Shown here in pieces: positions 63,920 to 64,000 of a stretch of 64,000 nucleotides of DNA. This DNA comes from Thermus caliditerrae (GTDB lineage: Bacteria > Deinococcota > Deinococci > Deinococcales > Thermaceae), in NCBI RefSeq assembly GCF_021462525.1, contig NZ_JAKEDT010000001.1:112609-176608 (forward strand). Reading direction: 5' to 3'. Every line of letters begins with the position of its first letter. The stretch's first letter is position 1. The notes under the pieces are model-generated. The model was given only the letters and a program-made list of their open reading frames with translations. It was not told the origin of the DNA and searched no databases. The position numbers and the translations under genes were made by a program.

Positions 63920-64000
63920 GCCTAAGTGTCCGCACGCAAAGGTTGCCTCTTCGGCTAAAGCCAAAGCAGCTTGCTCATGGCTTCTTTGGGGCCCCCCCGC
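63920..64000 (+). repeat. Dispersed intergenic repeat, copy C (cut by window edge)
   Basis: Contains CCTAAGTGTCCGCACGC, AAGGTTGCCTCTTCGGC and GCCAAAGCAGCTTGCTCATGGC. It aligns with copy A read on the minus strand (49321-49430) over about 78 bases, and its last third resembles 54873-54907. It is upstream of malQ and continues beyond the window. Possible small stems are GGCT/AGCC and GCC...GGC. No coding frame is evident. Confidence 0.6.

Overview
The window is a stretch of a Thermus chromosome. It is very GC-rich and densely packed. Proteins such as Mn superoxide dismutase, amylomaltase, alpha-glucan phosphorylase, deoxyribose-phosphate aldolase, GlyRS and SucC are recognisable as close relatives of the Thermus thermophilus/T. 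aquaticus proteins. Bacillithiol genes, a futalosine hydrolase and a non-phosphorolytic deglycation pair also fit Deinococcus-Thermus. The species cannot be fixed from this sequence alone. I see no prophage, insertion sequence or CRISPR array. Almost everything is core metabolism and housekeeping, with a few small accessory modules.

Layout. 1-0.7 kb: a truncated di-haem cytochrome c. 0.7-9.1 kb (minus): glgP, trkH-trkA, rimO, a RodZ-like protein carrying a PEGA domain, and psuG. 9.2-16.0 kb (minus): one long run from a degenerate receiver protein through PBP1A, a SpoU-type RNA methyltransferase, a histidine kinase, an LMW phosphatase and a ribulosamine/fructosamine kinase to a DUF4388 protein. 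16.0-17.3 kb: tRNA-Gln and ychF. 17.3-23.2 kb (plus): deoC, a phospholipase-D-like protein, maf, mreC, mreD, mrdA and minC (cell-shape cluster). 23.2-29.1 kb (minus): DUF420, argF-argC-argJ plus a lipoprotein, bshB1 and plsY. 29.1-32.2 kb: an ABC-2 exporter with one permease transcribed divergently, and a Uma2 nuclease. 32.2-38.9 kb (minus): ilvB-ilvN-ilvC-leuA-cimA behind an attenuator with its own leader peptide. 38.9-45.5 kb: ypdA, terC, fumC, sodA, mqnB, a PlsY-like/acyl-ACP-reductase-like fusion and a COG2426 membrane protein. 45.6-49.3 kb: infC-rpmI-rplT, an enoyl-CoA hydratase and glnS. 49.3-54.8 kb: a repeat copy, an MntA/HepT toxin-antitoxin pair, tlyA, asd, a DUF4926/DUF6883 pair and glyS. 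55.0-64.0 kb: clpC, radA, a PIN-TRAM protein, sucCD, malQ and a second repeat copy at the right edge.

How genes fit together. glgP and malQ process maltodextrin/glycogen. bshB1 (synthesis) and ypdA (reduction) serve bacillithiol. The LMW phosphatase and FN3K homologue fit a known two-step removal of ribulosamines from proteins. mreCD-mrdA, PBP1A, RodZ and MinC shape the wall. ilvBNC-leuA-cimA makes branched-chain amino acids, with isoleucine through citramalate. 

Regulation is unusually readable. Many genes have a TANNNT -10 box only 6-9 bases before an ATG or GTG, the arrangement of leaderless transcripts. In several cases the upstream gene's stop codon is itself part of that -10 box. The most notable items are the PlsY/AAR fusion, the ilv attenuator, the divergent leaderless promoter at 50.9 kb, the infC ATA start, and a dispersed structured repeat.
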